DNA of 64,000 bases, taken from Halomonas sp. 25-S5. GTDB taxonomy: Bacteria > Pseudomonadota > Gammaproteobacteria > Pseudomonadales > Halomonadaceae. This document shows, piece by piece, positions 48,142-59,300 of this stretch (its first letter is position 1; each line of letters starts with the position of its first letter). Location: positions 1 to 64,000 of the forward strand of contig NZ_JARANV010000008.1 of the NCBI RefSeq assembly GCF_029889845.1, in the 5' to 3' direction. The notes beneath the pieces are model-generated. The model was given only the letters and a program-made list of their open reading frames with translations, ran no database searches and was not told the DNA's origin. A program made the translations under genes and the position numbers.

Positions 48142-50595
48142 TCAGCCCCCTTCCTGGCGACTGACCAGCTGCAGCCGGTGGCGCAGCGCCGGGTCGAACA
48201 GCGCCCGGCTCCGCTGGGCCGCCTCGCGCAGGCGGTCATCGAACACCAGGCGGCCCTCCTCGGTGTGCAACCATCCCTGTGCCTCGAGGCTCTCCACCAG
48301 GCCGGAGAACAGCTGGGTATCGAAGAATTCTGGTGCATCCAGCCCCGAGAGCAGGGCCAGCCGCTCGGCGAGCTCGCGGCTGCGCGCGGTCAGCTCGTCG
48401 GCGGTGAAGTGCCCCGAGGACTCGCTCAACAGCACCGACAGCAGGAGGTAGCCGCGCTCCAGGGAAGGCTGCATCAGGCCCCCGAGCATGCGCAGCTGCT
48501 CCCCGGCCTCCAGGGACTCCCGAGGCCGTCGCCAGCTCCCGCCCTCGGCTTCCAGCAGTCCCGCCTCGACCAGCGCAGCGAGCATCCCGGCCAGGTCGTC
48601 GCGCAGCGAGGCCGGGGGGGCGATCATCAGCTCGCGGGTGAGGATCGGCCAGCCGGGGGCGAGCAGGGCCTCCAGGCCATCCAGGTCATGGCAGGCCTGG
48701 TGGCGGAACGCGAAGGCGGTGAGCCCGGCGAGGGCGAAGAGGTGCAGCACGTTGTTGCGGTACCAGCCCAGCAGGCTGGCCTGATGGTCGTCGGCGACGA
48801 TGATGTCGCCCAGCGGGTGCGGGCGGCGCTCGACCATCCCCAGGACGAGCACCCGGTCGAGCCAGGCGTCGGGCGTGCCCTCCGGCAGGCTGACATGGTG
48901 GCCGCCCGGGAGACGGTGCTGCAGGGCCACCAGCAGCGCCAGCTGGCGCTTGAGCAGGCTGGCCTCGATGGCATGGTGGGGGGTGGCCAGCAGGACCAGG
49001 GCCACCAGGCTGACCGGGTTGAGGGCGGCGGCCGCATTGATGCGCCGTGAGAGGGTCTCGCCCAGGCGGGGCACGACCCTGGCGAGCCAGGTGGGGCGCG
49101 GGTCATCGAGCCGTCGTCGCCAGTCGGGCACTTCCGCGTCGAGGAAGGCCGAGAGCGACAGCGGCTCGCCGATGTTCACGGTGACCTGCCCGAAGGGCTG
49201 GCGCAGCCGGCCGAGCACCCGCAGCAGTGCCCATGGGCTCTCCTTGCGCTTCCCGCCACCCTGCAGCTCGCGCTGGTAGCTGCCGCTTTCGAGGATGCGC
49301 TCGTAGCCGATGTAGACCGGCACGAAGACCAGCGGCTGGCCGCCGCCGCGTGCGCTGCGCAGGTAGGAGCGCAGGGTCATCGAGAGCATGCCGGGCCGGG
49401 CGGGCAGCAGGCGGCCGCTGCGCGACCGTCCCCCCTCGATGAAGTACTCCAGCGGATGGCCGCGGGCGATCAGGCGGTGCAGGTACTCGTTGAAGACGGT
49501 GGCATAGAGGCGGTTGTCGCGGAAGCTGCGGCGCATGAAGAAGGCCCCGCCGCGGCGCAGCAGTGGGCCGATCAGCGGCATGTCGAGGTTGCGCCCTGCG
49601 GCGACGTGCGGGGGCATCAGGCCATCGCGATAGAGCACGTAGGAGAGCAGCAGGTAGTCGATGTGGCTGCGATGGCAGGGGACATAGACCAGGGTATGGT
49701 CGCCGGCGACGGCCTTGACCCGCGCCAGGCCGTGCACCGCCACGCCGTCGTAGAGGCGGCTCCAGAGGCGCCGCAGCAGGCCCGCCATGAAGCGCAGCAC
49801 CGGATAGGTCATGCTCGAGGCGATCTCGCGGCCATAGCGGCGGGCCCGGCCTTCGAGTCGCGGCACCGAGCACTGCTCCGCGGTCGCTACCTCGCGGATG
49901 ATGCGGCGCACCTCGGGGCTCGCGGCGATCCCCTCGATCAGGGTGCGCCGATGGGAGAGGTCCGGCCCCAGCACCCGGGTGCGCAGGCGGCGAAAGTGCA
50001 CCCGCAGCAGCCGGGCGACCTTGCGATTGGTGAGGTCGATCTCCCGCGCGTCGAGCAGTTCGGAGAGCCTGAGCGGCGTGCCGAGATGGACCTCCACGTC
50101 CTTGCCGTTGATCATCACCGACAGCAGGCGGCGCAGCCGCCCGGTGAGCTGCCAGCTGTCCGCGGCGAGCAGCTGCCAGAGGCCGAAGCGCTTGCCCGGC
50201 GCGCGCCCCCAGAAGATGCTCACCGGCACCAGCTGGACGTCACGGGCAGGGTCCCCACGGCACTGCTCGATCAGCGACAGGAAGGGGGCCTCCGCTCGCC
50301 GCGTGCGGCGCCACAGGCGACGGCTCGGAGCGGGCAGCGGCAGGCAGGCGGGCAGGGTAACGGCGCCGATGCTGCGCCGGCCGCCGGCCGCTGGCAGGCC
50401 ATGGGCTCGGGCCAGCGAGGCCAACAGCAGGGTATCGGAGAGCGCCGGGTGCGGCAGCACATAGAGGGTCGGGAGCGTCGGCTCTAGGGGGAGCGCGTCG
50501 GGGTCGGGCTCGATCAGCCGGATCCGGGCCCAGCGGGCCATCAGTCCCTCGAGCGGCGCGCGCAGCGCGTCGGCCAGCATGCGTGCAAGACCCAT
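48142..50595 (-). CDS. plsB: Glycerol-3-phosphate 1-O-acyltransferase
   Basis: This 817-aa membrane-associated enzyme makes lysophosphatidate from glycerol-3-phosphate and acyl-CoA or acyl-ACP, the first step of phospholipid synthesis. The acyltransferase block HX4D is in PCHRSHIDYLLLSY. Later blocks are GGAFFMRRSFRDN, FIEGGRSRSGRLL and FVPVYIGYERI. Length matches E. coli PlsB. It is divergent from the cardiolipin-synthase-like gene, so two phospholipid genes share an upstream region of about 127 bp. Confidence 0.96.
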   Translation of the reverse strand: MGLARMLADALRAPLEGLMARWARIRLIEPDPDALPLEPTLPTLYVLPHPALSDTLLLASLARAHGLPAAGGRRSIGAVTLPACLPLPAPSRRLWRRTRRAEAPFLSLIEQCRGDPARDVQLVPVSIFWGRAPGKRFGLWQLLAADSWQLTGRLRRLLSVMINGKDVEVHLGTPLRLSELLDAREIDLTNRKVARLLRVHFRRLRTRVLGPDLSHRRTLIEGIAASPEVRRIIREVATAEQCSVPRLEGRARRYGREIASSMTYPVLRFMAGLLRRLWSRLYDGVAVHGLARVKAVAGDHTLVYVPCHRSHIDYLLLSYVLYRDGLMPPHVAAGRNLDMPLIGPLLRRGGAFFMRRSFRDNRLYATVFNEYLHRLIARGHPLEYFIEGGRSRSGRLLPARPGMLSMTLRSYLRSARGGGQPLVFVPVYIGYERILESGSYQRELQGGGKRKESPWALLRVLGRLRQPFGQVTVNIGEPLSLSAFLDAEVPDWRRRLDDPRPTWLARVVPRLGETLSRRINAAAALNPVSLVALVLLATPHHAIEASLLKRQLALLVALQHRLPGGHHVSLPEGTPDAWLDRVLVLGMVERRPHPLGDIIVADDHQASLLGWYRNNVLHLFALAGLTAFAFRHQACHDLDGLEALLAPGWPILTRELMIAPPASLRDDLAGMLAALVEAGLLEAEGGSWRRPRESLEAGEQLRMLGGLMQPSLERGYLLLSVLLSESSGHFTADELTARSRELAERLALLSGLDAPEFFDTQLFSGLVESLEAQGWLHTEEGRLVFDDRLREAAQRSRALFDPALRHRLQLVSRQEGG

Positions 50596-50722
50596 TCTGT
50601 CGCCTGTGCCGGGTATGAGCCGTCAGTATAGCGGCCCGTCTCCCGGCGGTCAGGAGGTCGGGCTTTTCCCCGGCCGGCAAACATGCGTCAATGCTGTAAC
50701 GGTATGTGACAGGGACGGTGCC

Positions 50723-51844
50723 ATGCACGGCATGTGGCGAGACGGCAACCACTTCGAACTGCTCCCCGAGGCGGCCCTCTTCCTGCCCGCAATGTTCGCG
50801 GCCGTCGACGGGGCGCGCCAGTCCGTGCTGATCGAGCTCTACCTGATGGAGTCCGGCCGGCTCGCCACCGCGCTGATCGGGGCGCTGTTGCGCGCGGCCG
50901 AGCGCGGCGTGTCGGTGCTGCTATTGCTTGACGGCTACGGGGCCATGGGGCTCGCCACCGCCGACCGCCAGCGTCTCGAGGAGGGGGGCGTGGCGTTGCG
51001 CTTCTTCAATCCCCTGGGCGCGCAGTCGCTGGTGCGTAACCTGACCCGGGACCACCGCAAGCTGGTGGTGGTCGACGGTGCCGAGGCCTTTACCGGCGGC
51101 TTCGGGGCCGTGGACGAGTTCCTGGATGCCTGGTACGAGGTGGCGATGCGCATCGAGGGACCGGTGGTGGCCGACTGGGTGCGGCTGTTCTGCCGGCTCT
51201 GGGACTCCCCCATGAGTCGCGGGCCGGGCAGGGCCTCGCTGGTGCGCGGGCTGGAACTCGCGACGCGCCGCCGCGAGGACTTTCGTGGCATGCGCGGTCG
51301 CGTGGTCTGGGGGCAGGGCTACCGCTACCAGGCGATCCGCCACTCGCTGCATCATCGGGTCTCGACGGCCGCGGAGCGGCTGTGGATCTGTACCCCCTAC
51401 TTCGTGCCCACCCTCACCCTGCGCATGCGCCTGGCCCGGGCGGCCCGTCGCGGCGTCGACGTGCGCCTGCTGCTGCCGGGCGAAGTCCACGACCATCCCG
51501 GCGTGCGCTATGCCGGCCAGCGCTTCTATGGCCGCCTGCTGCGAGCGGGGGTGCGGATCTTCGAGTTCCAGCCCATCTTCAGCCATGCCAAGTTCTCGCT
51601 GGCCGATGACTGGGTCAGTCTCGGCTCGTGCAACTTCGACCACTGGAGCCTGCAGTGGAACCTGGAGGCCAACCAGGAGGTGGATGACCGCCGCTTCGCC
51701 GCCGAGGTCGCCGGGCTGTTCGAGCGCAACTTCGCGTCGAGCACGGAGATCGACCCCGAGGCCTGGTCGCGGCGGCCACGCTTGCAGCGCTTCCGCGAGT
51801 GGCTCTACGGGACCCTGGACGGGATGCTGACGCGGCTGCGCTAG
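50723..51844 (+). CDS. Phospholipase D-like cardiolipin synthase (ClsB type)
   Basis: This 373-aa protein has two HKD active-site motifs: TRDHRKLVVVDGAEAFTGGF (about residues 112-131) and SHAKFSLADDWVSLGSCNFD (about 290-309). It lacks the N-terminal membrane helices of ClsA, as does ClsB. It probably joins two phosphatidylglycerol molecules, or phosphatidylglycerol and phosphatidylethanolamine, into cardiolipin, relevant to salt stress. AGGGACGG precedes the ATG at 50723. The stop overlaps a repeat element at the junction with the UPF0149 gene. Confidence 0.88.
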   Translation: MHGMWRDGNHFELLPEAALFLPAMFAAVDGARQSVLIELYLMESGRLATALIGALLRAAERGVSVLLLLDGYGAMGLATADRQRLEEGGVALRFFNPLGAQSLVRNLTRDHRKLVVVDGAEAFTGGFGAVDEFLDAWYEVAMRIEGPVVADWVRLFCRLWDSPMSRGPGRASLVRGLELATRRREDFRGMRGRVVWGQGYRYQAIRHSLHHRVSTAAERLWICTPYFVPTLTLRMRLARAARRGVDVRLLLPGEVHDHPGVRYAGQRFYGRLLRAGVRIFEFQPIFSHAKFSLADDWVSLGSCNFDHWSLQWNLEANQEVDDRRFAAEVAGLFERNFASSTEIDPEAWSRRPRLQRFREWLYGTLDGMLTRLR

Positions 51845-51923
51845 CCCGGCTTCGCCGGGAGCTATAAGCTGTAAGCTTTAAGCTGGAAGAAAAACCTTGA
51901 CCCCGCAGGTGCTGGCTTCCCGC
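51845..51923. repeat. Heptad-repeat hairpin element, copy 2 (cls/UPF0149 junction)
   Basis: Directly after the cls stop, CCCGGC-TTC-GCCGGG forms a hairpin (51845-51859). It is followed by AGCTATA, AGCTGTA, AGCTTTA and AGCTGGA heptads, then AAGAAAAACCTTGA, a GCAGGTGCTGGCTTCC segment, and heptads in reverse orientation up to the UPF0149 stop. Order and centre match the element at 30173-30294. Confidence 0.8.
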
Positions 51924-52574
51924 TTACCGCTTGCCTTTGTCGCGCCCGGCGGGCTGCTTGCGGCGTGGCCGGGGCTTGGGCGTTTCCGGGGGCACGCGAT
52001 AGTGCAGGTAGAGGTCCAGCACCAGTTCCGGCAGCTGGGTGACGAGCCCCTCGAGTCGCGTCGCATCACCGGCCAGCTCCGCCATGTCGGGCTCGTCATC
52101 GAACAGCCCGGAGAGCAGCATGAAGGGCAGCAGCAGGGTGGCGGCGGCTTCCTCGTCGTCGGCGAACCAGGCGGCCTCGTCGAGAAATACCCCCTCCATG
52201 AAGCCGGCGCACCAGTCGCCGATCGGCGTCTCCTCCGGGGCGCTGTCGTCGAGCTCGAGCTCGAAGGGCAGCTCTGGGAGGCCGCCCGCCTCCAGCACCG
52301 CGATGGCGTTGTGCCTGAGTCGCTCGAGCAGCCCCAGGATGGTCTCGCGCTCGGCATCGTCGGTGAAGGACGGGTCGCCATGGAACAGCTCGGCGACCCA
52401 GGCCGCCGCGGGCGTATCGCACGGCGCCACGGCCAGGGCGACCAGGAAGCCGTGGGCGCCGATCAGGTCCAGGGCCTCGGCGTCGACCCGCTCGGAGTCG
52501 AGGAAGGCGTCGAGCAGGTCGAGCTCCTCGTCCTCGAGCAGCGGCTGGGGGAGGGGCGTTTCGGCATCGGACAT
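51924..52574 (-). CDS. UPF0149 family protein (YgfB/YecA-like)
   Basis: This 216-aa, strongly acidic, helical protein has the UPF0149 pattern, with GDWCAGFMEGVFLDEAAW about halfway and LLPFMLLSGL after it. The last about 25 residues are basic and Pro/Arg/Lys-rich (PKPRPRRKQP), unlike the rest. The ATG at 52574 is chosen because the family begins there; an upstream ATG at 52628 adds an unconserved leader. The function of the family is poorly defined. It is divergent from sprT-like 52651. Confidence 0.85.
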   Translation of the reverse strand: MSDAETPLPQPLLEDEELDLLDAFLDSERVDAEALDLIGAHGFLVALAVAPCDTPAAAWVAELFHGDPSFTDDAERETILGLLERLRHNAIAVLEAGGLPELPFELELDDSAPEETPIGDWCAGFMEGVFLDEAAWFADDEEAAATLLLPFMLLSGLFDDEPDMAELAGDATRLEGLVTQLPELVLDLYLHYRVPPETPKPRPRRKQPAGRDKGKR

Positions 52575-52650
52575 GACGGCTCTCGCAGGGACAACGTGGG
52601 CAGGGGGGAAGGCTTTACGCCTCGACACGAAGGCGCCATTCTAGCATCCC

Positions 52651-53199
52651 ATGACGATACCCGCGCTTCCCGCCCCCGACCCCATCCGGCTCGACGCCCT
52701 CGACCGGGCCGACCTGCAACGCGCGCTCATGGCGCGGGTCGAGGCGGCCTGGCGGTTGTGTCGCGAGCTGCACCCGGCGCTGCCGCGCCCGGCGGTCTGG
52801 ATGGACCTGCGGGGCAAGTGCGCCGGCCAGGCGCACTTCGGTCGCGGTGGGCTGCGCTTCAACCCGGTGCTGCTGGCGGAGAATCGCCTCGCCTTCCTGG
52901 TCGAGGTGGTGCCCCACGAGATGGCCCACTGGCTGGTGCATCACCTGGAGGATGGCCACCGGGCGCGGCCCCACGGCCGCGAGTGGCAGACCGTGATGCG
53001 CCGCCTCTTCGGCCTGGAGCCCCGCACCACCCACCGCTTCGATACCGGGCGTGCGAGCCCGGCGCCTTATCGCTACCGCTGCGGCTGCCGAGAACACGGC
53101 TTCACCGCCCGGCGGCATGCCCTGGCCCGCCGGGGGCGGGGGTATCGGTGCCGGCACTGCGCTGAGACCTTGGTCTATCTCGGTCGTTCCGCTTGCTGA
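52651..53199 (+). CDS. SprT-like zinc metalloprotease family protein
   Basis: This 182-aa protein has the gluzincin motif VVPHEMAHWLVHH, with its downstream region GHRARPHGREWQTVM typical of SprT. A C-terminal zinc ribbon is made from YRCGCREHGF and YRCRHCAETLVY. SprT relatives (SPRTN in eukaryotes) degrade DNA-crosslinked proteins; the bacterial role is less certain. It stands alone, divergent from the UPF0149 gene and upstream of acs. Confidence 0.9.
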   Translation: MTIPALPAPDPIRLDALDRADLQRALMARVEAAWRLCRELHPALPRPAVWMDLRGKCAGQAHFGRGGLRFNPVLLAENRLAFLVEVVPHEMAHWLVHHLEDGHRARPHGREWQTVMRRLFGLEPRTTHRFDTGRASPAPYRYRCGCREHGFTARRHALARRGRGYRCRHCAETLVYLGRSAC

Positions 53200-53374
53200 A
53201 TGCGCTTGTAAGTCATTGTCATGAAAAAGAAAAATGTTTCTACCAATGTCTAAAGGGAAGGCCGCGTGCTGACGTATATGCTGTGGGCAGGCTTTATGGG
53301 GCCGGCCCGCCCAATAGCTATGCGGCCGGCAACATCCACCTGGAGGGTCCATCCCCCTGGACAGAGGCATATCC
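53200..53374 (+). promoter_or_regulatory. acs upstream region
   Basis: This 175-bp gap before acs carries CCAATGTCTAAAGG (53243-53256), similar to the GATTGTCTAGG site before the DUF294-type gene. About 25 nt further on is a possible -10 hexamer TATGCT (53277-53282). CCTGGAGGG precedes acs. Activation by the neighbouring CrbR-like regulator is a reasonable inference. Confidence 0.4.
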
Positions 53375-55324
<1,950 letters not shown>

Positions 55325-55378
55325 AGCTACTACCCGCCCGGCGGCAGGTGGTCATCGCCTGTCGTCTAACGACACGCC

Positions 55379-55401
55379 AAGCCGGCCTTTTGGGCCGGCT
55401 T
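55379..55401 (+). terminator. Rho-independent terminator after acs
   Basis: A 9-bp stem, AAGCCGGCC and GGCCGGCTT, with a TTTTG loop is followed by CTTCTTC. It lies 54 nt after the acs stop. Confidence 0.85.
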
Positions 55402-55544
55402 CTTCATGGGCGGCCGGCACAGTGTCGACAATATCCCGACAGCCCTTGGGAATCGCCGCGGCCATGGGGTAACATGCGGACAACACCTGTAGAGCCCAGC
55501 GTGGCGACCGTCGGTCAGCTGCTCGAGGAACCGGAGGAAGATCC

Positions 55545-56207
55545 ATGGCCTTTGCCCAGAAATTCATCGTTGCCGATGACCATCCGCTGTTCCGTGCGGC
55601 CCTGACCCAGGCCCTGCGCCAGTTGGCGCCCCAGGCCGAGATCGTCGAATCCGACACCATGCAGGCCACCACCGAGGTGGTCACCCGTCATCCCGATGCC
55701 GACTTGATCCTGCTGGACCTGCACATGCCGGGGGCCCACGGCTTCTCCGGCTTGATCCAGCTGCGCGGCCAGACGCCCGACATCCCGGTGGCGGTGGTCT
55801 CCGGCAGTGACGAGGTCCATGTGGTGCGCCGCGCCATCGACTACGGGGCCTCGGGCTTCATTCCCAAGTCCTCGTCGCTGGCGTTGATCGCCGAGGCGGT
55901 GGGCGAGATCCTCGATGGCGAGGTCTGGCTGCCGGCCGAGATGGCCGCGGCCCTGGGCGAGACCAACGAGGAGGAGACCAAGTTCGCCGAGGCCATCGCC
56001 TCACTGACGCCGCAGCAGTTCCGGGTGCTCAACATGCTCACCGAGGGGCTGCTCAACAAGCAGATCGCCTATGAACTGAGCGTCTCCGAGGCCACCATCA
56101 AGGCCCATGTCACCGCGATCCTGCGCAAGCTCGGCGTGCACTCCCGCACCCAGGCGGTGATCGCCGCCCAGAAGCTCGAGGTCGAGCCGCCGAAGGTGGA
56201 GTCCTGA
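55545..56207 (+). CDS. crbR: LuxR-family response regulator (CrbR/ErdR-like)
   Basis: This 220-aa two-domain regulator has an N-terminal receiver domain, with acidic pair DD at 11-12, phosphoacceptor D58 in LILLDLHMPG and the Lys in GFIPKSSS. The C-terminal LuxR helix-turn-helix spans about 150-205 and includes NKQIAYELSVSEATIKAHV. In Pseudomonas and Vibrio, CrbR-type regulators switch on acs in response to acetate. The position between acs and the CrbS-like kinase supports that role. The stop codon lies in a hairpin at the edge of a repeat element. Confidence 0.88.
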   Translation: MAFAQKFIVADDHPLFRAALTQALRQLAPQAEIVESDTMQATTEVVTRHPDADLILLDLHMPGAHGFSGLIQLRGQTPDIPVAVVSGSDEVHVVRRAIDYGASGFIPKSSSLALIAEAVGEILDGEVWLPAEMAAALGETNEEETKFAEAIASLTPQQFRVLNMLTEGLLNKQIAYELSVSEATIKAHVTAILRKLGVHSRTQAVIAAQKLEVEPPKVES

Positions 56208-56382
56208 GCCGGCGGAGCCGGCTCAGAAGCTGTAAGCCTTAAGCTTTAAGCCGTAAGAAAAGAGCCCCACGGATCATGCGATCGTGGGGTTCTGCTATTC
56301 ATGACGTCATGCTGCATCGCTTACAGCTTACAGCTTACAGCTTACAGCTTACAGCTTACAGCTTACAGCTTACAGCTTACAG
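56205..56382. repeat. Heptad-repeat element, copy 3, with a nine-copy CTTACAG array
   Basis: A 9-bp perfect hairpin (56205-56225) holds the crbR stop codon. AGCTGTA, AGCCTTA, AGCTTTA and AGCCGTA heptads follow, then AAGAAAAGAG and a terminator-like GC hairpin (about 56264-56289). The right arm is nine exact tandem copies of CTTACAG (56320-56382). The crbS stop codon (56377-56379) lies inside the last copy. Confidence 0.9.
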
Positions 56383-59300
56383 CTCGCCGCTAGGCGCCCG
56401 GCTGGCCTGCAGGGTGCGGGTGAGCAGGGCGCGCAGGGCGGCGGGGCGCACCGGCTTGAGCAGCAGCTGGTAGCCGGCGCGCCTGACCTCCTCGGCCACC
56501 TCCTCGGTGCGGTCGGCGGTGATCACGATGCCGGGCACCGCGCCTTCCAGCCGCTCGCCGAGCGCCTCCAGGGCCATCAGCCCGGTGACCTCGTTGTCCA
56601 GGTGGTAGTCGGCCAGTATCGCGTCCGGGTCGCCGTCCAGGTGGCGCAGTACCGACTTGGCGCCGCCGATGGTGGTGGCCGTGAACACCTCGCAGCCCCA
56701 GCCCGAGAGCATCGCCTTCATGCCCTCGAGGATCAGCGACTCGTTGTCGATGCAGAGTATCCGGGTGCCGGCGAGCTTGTTGCCGGCGCGCTTCGGGGCA
56801 TCCTCGGCCTGCTGTGTCGCGGTGCGGGGCGCGACCACCGGCACGCTGACCGAGAACATGGTGCCGAAGCCCTCCTTCGACCGCACCCGGATGGGATGGT
56901 CGAGCACCCGGGCCATGCGGTCGGCGATGGACAGCCCCAGGCCCAGGCCCTTCTCGCTCTCCTTGTGCCGCGTGGCCTGGTCGAGGCGTCGGAACTCCTG
57001 GAAGATCTCGAGCTGCTTGGCCTCGGGGATCCCCGGGCCCGAATCCCAGACCTCGATGGTGATGCGCTCGCCTTGGCGGCGGCAACCCAGCAGCACCCGG
57101 CCGGCCTGGGTGTAGCGGATGGCATTGGAGAGGAAGTTCTGGATGATCCGGCGCAGCATCTGCGGGTCGCTGTCGACCCACTGGCGGGTCGGCACTACTA
57201 CCAGGTCCAGGCCGCGCTCCTCGGCCATCACCTCGAACTCGGCGCGCAGCGGCTGGATGATGTCGGCCAGGGCGAAGTGGCTGCGCCGCGGGGTGAGGGC
57301 GCCGGCATCCAGCTTGGAGATGTCGAGCAGGGTGCCGAGCAGCTCCTCGGCGGCCTGCAGCGAGTTGTCGATATGGCCGATGGTGCGCTTCATGTCCTCG
57401 GCCGCCATCTCCTGGGCGAGGGCCGAGGTGAACAGCCGCGCGGCATTCAGCGGCTGCAGCAGGTCGTGGCTGGCGGCCGCCAGGAAGCGCGTCTTGGAGG
57501 CGTTGGCATCCTCGGCCAGCTGCTTGGCCTGGCGCAGGGCAAGCTCGGCCTCGGCGCGTACCAGGTTCTCCTGGCGCAGGGCCGCGTTGGCCTCGGAGAG
57601 CGCCTGGGTGCGCTCGCGCACCCGCTCCTCCAGGGTCTCGTTGGTCTCCTTGAGGGCGATCTCGGCCAGGCGTCGCTCGGTGATGTCCTGGTAGAGAGCG
57701 AAGAAGCCCAGTATCGCCCCGCTGTCGCCGAAGTGGGGGGTGTAGGTGACCAGCATGTAGCGCCGGTCGTCGCCGATGGGCAGCGAGACCTCGAAGTTGA
57801 CCCGCTCGCCGGCCAGGGCGCGCTCGATCCACGGCGCCCGCTCGCGTGCCATGTCGGGGTTTATCACCTCTTCCACGCGCTGGCCGATCACCGCGTTGCG
57901 GTCTATGCCGAAGGCCTGCTCGTAGGCGCGGTTGGTGAAGAGGTAGCGGCACTCCTTGTCGAAGTAGGCGATCAGCGCCGGCACGTTGTCGGTGTAGATG
58001 CGGATGTTGTTCTCGGAGCGGATCAGCGCTTCCTCGATGCGCTTCTGTTGGGTGATGTCCTGGTAGGTGTAGACGAAGCCGCCCCCCGGCATGGGATTAC
58101 CCTGTACCTCCAACACGCTGCCGTCCTGGCGGTAGCGCACGTAGCGATGGGGATGACCCTCGCGGATGTTGTCGATCAACAGGCGCACGTGTTCCTCGGG
58201 ATCGCCGGGGCCGTATTCGCCGTTGTGGGCGTTGTAGCGGAAGATCTTGTCGATCGGGGCGCCGACGCGGATCAGGTGGTCGGGGAAGCGGAACAGCTCC
58301 AGGTAGCGCTGGTTCCACACCACCAGGCGCAGGTTCTGGTCGACCACGCTGATGCCCTGGTTGATATTCTCGATGGTGGCCTGCAGCAGGGCGCGGTTGA
58401 ACTCCAGCACCTGGGAGGCCTCGTCGACGATGGAGATCACGTCGGAGATGCCGATGCCGCGCCCCTGAAGGGCCGAGTTGACCACGATCCGCGCCGAAGA
58501 GGCGCCGAGCACCGAGGCCAGGAAGCGCTCGGTGAACTGGATGACGTCGATGGAGGCCCGGGTGTTGTCCTCCAGCGGCTTGCCGGTGCGCCGAGCATAG
58601 TCCTCGAAGGCGCGGTTCACCTGGCCGGCGCCCAGGAAACGCTCGCACAGCACCTTGAGATCACCCACCGTGGTGGCGCCGGTCCAGGGGCGGTTCACCG
58701 AGGTCTGGCGGGTCTCGACGCTGTCGACGAACAGCGAGGCCTGGATGCGCTCGACCACCCGCTGGGGCGTCATCTGGGAGACGAAGATGTAGCAGAAGAG
58801 GTTCACGCCCAGGGAGAGCATCACGCCATGGGTGAAGCTGTCGCCGACATTGAGGCCGAACAGCGAGGTGGGGGCCAGCCAGGCAATGCCCAGCGGGCCG
58901 CCATCGAGCCAGTTGTCCGGCAGCACGCCGGCACCGATCAGGGTCGGCATCAGCAGGCTGTAGGCCCAGATGGCGAAACCGGCATTCATGCCGGCGATCA
59001 CGCCGAGGCGGTTGCCGCGCTTCCAGTAGAGGCCGCCGATCAGTGCCGGGGCGAACTGGGCCGCGGCGGCGAAGGAGAGCATGCCAGTGCTGGCCAGCGA
59101 GCTGAACTCACCGATCAGCTGGTAGAAGCCGTAGGCCATGGCCAGGATCACGCCGATGGTGATGCGCCGCGTCCGCAGCACCAGGCGGCCATAGTCGCGC
59201 GGCTTGGTATCGAACCAGCGCAGGCGGAACAGGGCGGGGATGACGATCTCGTTGGAGATCATGATCGAGACCGCTACCGCGGCCACGATCACCATGCCGG

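Noticed and set aside
56320..56382. CRISPR array
   Set aside because: The units are 7 bp with no spacers and no cas genes are nearby; it is a simple tandem repeat.
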